DNA from: CAYMUB01 sp964393545
Lineage (GTDB): Bacteria; Patescibacteriota; Microgenomatia; Daviesbacterales; UBA10151
Assembly: GCA_964393545.1 (NCBI GenBank)
Contig: CAYMUB010000064.1
Coordinates: 1 to 13,252 of the forward strand
Direction: 5' to 3'
DNA: 13,252 bases
Part shown: positions 12,416 through 13,252 of the stretch, piece by piece
Numbering within the stretch: the first letter of the stretch is position 1
Layout of the letters: every line of letters starts with the position of its first letter
Position numbers and translations under genes: made by a program
The notes under the pieces: model-generated
What the model saw: the letters and a program-made list of their open reading frames with translations, nothing else
Told to the model about the DNA's origin: nothing
Database searches by the model: none

Positions 12416-13252
12416 GAAACAGCTGACTCCAGGAAGTTTAATTCTTTTTTGGAAGTATCAAAGGAAACTTTTATACCTGAAGGCAACGGAATATTTACTG
12501 TAAAATGTCCAAAATCTAAGTTAGACATGATGGGGAATTTGTAATCTCTCAAAACCTCCAACACTAGTTCTTTAATGTTTGGAGCCACTACTTCTTTTTC
12601 TCTGGGGGGTTTAATATAGGTAATTTTTCCAATCAACATTCCTGATAGTTTTTCTAAAATCCCTGCATATTTTAGGTGAGTTAAATATCTTGCAATATTA
12701 TGTAAAGGTTCACCTACTTCCTCCCAAAACAAAATAGCTCCTTCAAAAAATTCTTTAGGAGGAAAATATGGAGTACCTATTAAATTAGTTAACAGGTGTA
12801 AATTTCCACCTATTAAGTAACCTTCCCCTTGCCCTTTTTTCCATTCCTCCCAAGTAGTCAAAGGATTTATTATCCCAGCAGGTCGATCATTTGTTAAAAA
12901 CTTTTTAAAGAAATTCCCAACTAATTTAAATTGCTCTCCACCAAAACCAAAAATTACATCATCCATATGAAACCCTACTATCTGACACTTTGTAAACATA
13001 GCCATATGAAAATTAGTTACATCAGACATACCAATAAAGGGTTTAGGATTTTCTGCAATAAGTTTATAGTCTAAATATTCCAAAACTGAAGAAGCAGAGT
13101 AACCTCCTGTTTGAGCCATAATGGCTTTAATCGATTTTTCTGCAAACATGGAATTTATATCCTCAGCCACTTCTTTGGGTGTACCAGCCATCCACCATTT
13201 AGTTTTACCTATGGTCTTTCCCTCATAAATCTTAAATCCTAAATCTTGAATT
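12412..13252 (-). CDS. S66 family LD-carboxypeptidase / MccF-like peptidase (5' end outside window)
   Basis: The frame stays open from the stop at 12412 through the ATG at 13191 to the window edge (upstream residues read QDLGFKIYEGKTIGKTKWW), so the real start lies outside. The nucleophile Ser is in IGMSDVTNFH, after AQTGGYSASSVLEYLDYKLI; the Glu of the triad is in ILFWEEVGEP, following GGNLHLLTNLIGTPYF; the His is in NLDFGHFTVNIPLPSG. All three members of the Ser-Glu-His triad are therefore visible. LdcA members trim the terminal D-Ala of peptidoglycan peptides in the cytoplasm, while MccF members cut microcin C-type adducts; GGYSAS...YLDY resembles the latter group's GGYNSNQ. The choice is open. 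The TAG stop overlaps the NAD kinase stop in CTAG. Confidence 0.88.
   Translation of the reverse strand, partial: IQDLGFKIYEGKTIGKTKWWMAGTPKEVAEDINSMFAEKSIKAIMAQTGGYSASSVLEYLDYKLIAENPKPFIGMSDVTNFHMAMFTKCQIVGFHMDDVIFGFGGEQFKLVGNFFKKFLTNDRPAGIINPLTTWEEWKKGQGEGYLIGGNLHLLTNLIGTPYFPPKEFFEGAILFWEEVGEPLHNIARYLTHLKYAGILEKLSGMLIGKITYIKPPREKEVVAPNIKELVLEVLRDYKFPIMSNLDFGHFTVNIPLPSGIKVSFDTSKKELNFLESAVS

Overview
The window looks like a stretch of a small, AT-rich bacterial genome of the Candidate Phyla Radiation (Patescibacteria), most likely the Microgenomates side. This rests on gene style, not on a marker: a short HrcA, a reduced NAD kinase, three paralogous small membrane-anchored proteins that begin (M)QKGF, abutting or overlapping genes, and many promoters so close to the start codon that the mRNAs would be leaderless. 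TGA is used as a stop, so the code is standard rather than code 25.

Region by region. (1) 1-3060, minus strand: a dnaJ gene followed 15 nt later by a membrane-anchored trypsin-like protease with a TPR unit, cut by the window edge. The pair has its own extended -10 promoter overlapped by a CIRCE-like operator. (2) 3070-5369: about 2.3 kb separating dnaJ from dnaK. It holds four dispersed palindromes, a small GIY-YIG nuclease without a proper start, one QKGF protein, an MNT-HEPN pair and a frameshifted membrane-protein gene. (3) 5370-8555, minus strand: hrcA-grpE-dnaK with 1-bp gaps, a sigma70-type promoter and a second CIRCE operator. (4) 8577-9038: a membrane-anchored FKBP-type prolyl isomerase. 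(5) 9112-10465, plus strand: two tandem QKGF proteins. (6) 10462-13252: an MFS transporter (minus), an NAD kinase (plus) and an S66 LD-carboxypeptidase-like gene (minus, cut by the window end), packed so that successive start/start and stop/stop codons share four palindromic bases.

How the parts fit. HrcA very likely represses both its own operon and the separate dnaJ-protease operon, since both promoters carry operators with the same arm variant. DnaK, GrpE and DnaJ form the Hsp70 machine in the cytoplasm; the protease and the FKBP face outside and would handle proteins beyond the membrane.

The most unusual observations are: the HEPN protein ends in the same 15 residues as DnaK, encoded with seven synonymous differences and no amino-acid change; a 30-bp double-palindrome is inserted in frame twice in dnaJ, with a compensatory base-pair change between copies; a 24-bp repeat unit occurs three times in tandem directly behind a start codon and once more in the hrcA leader, where it supplies the ribosome-binding site; and leaderless promoter architecture recurs across the window.
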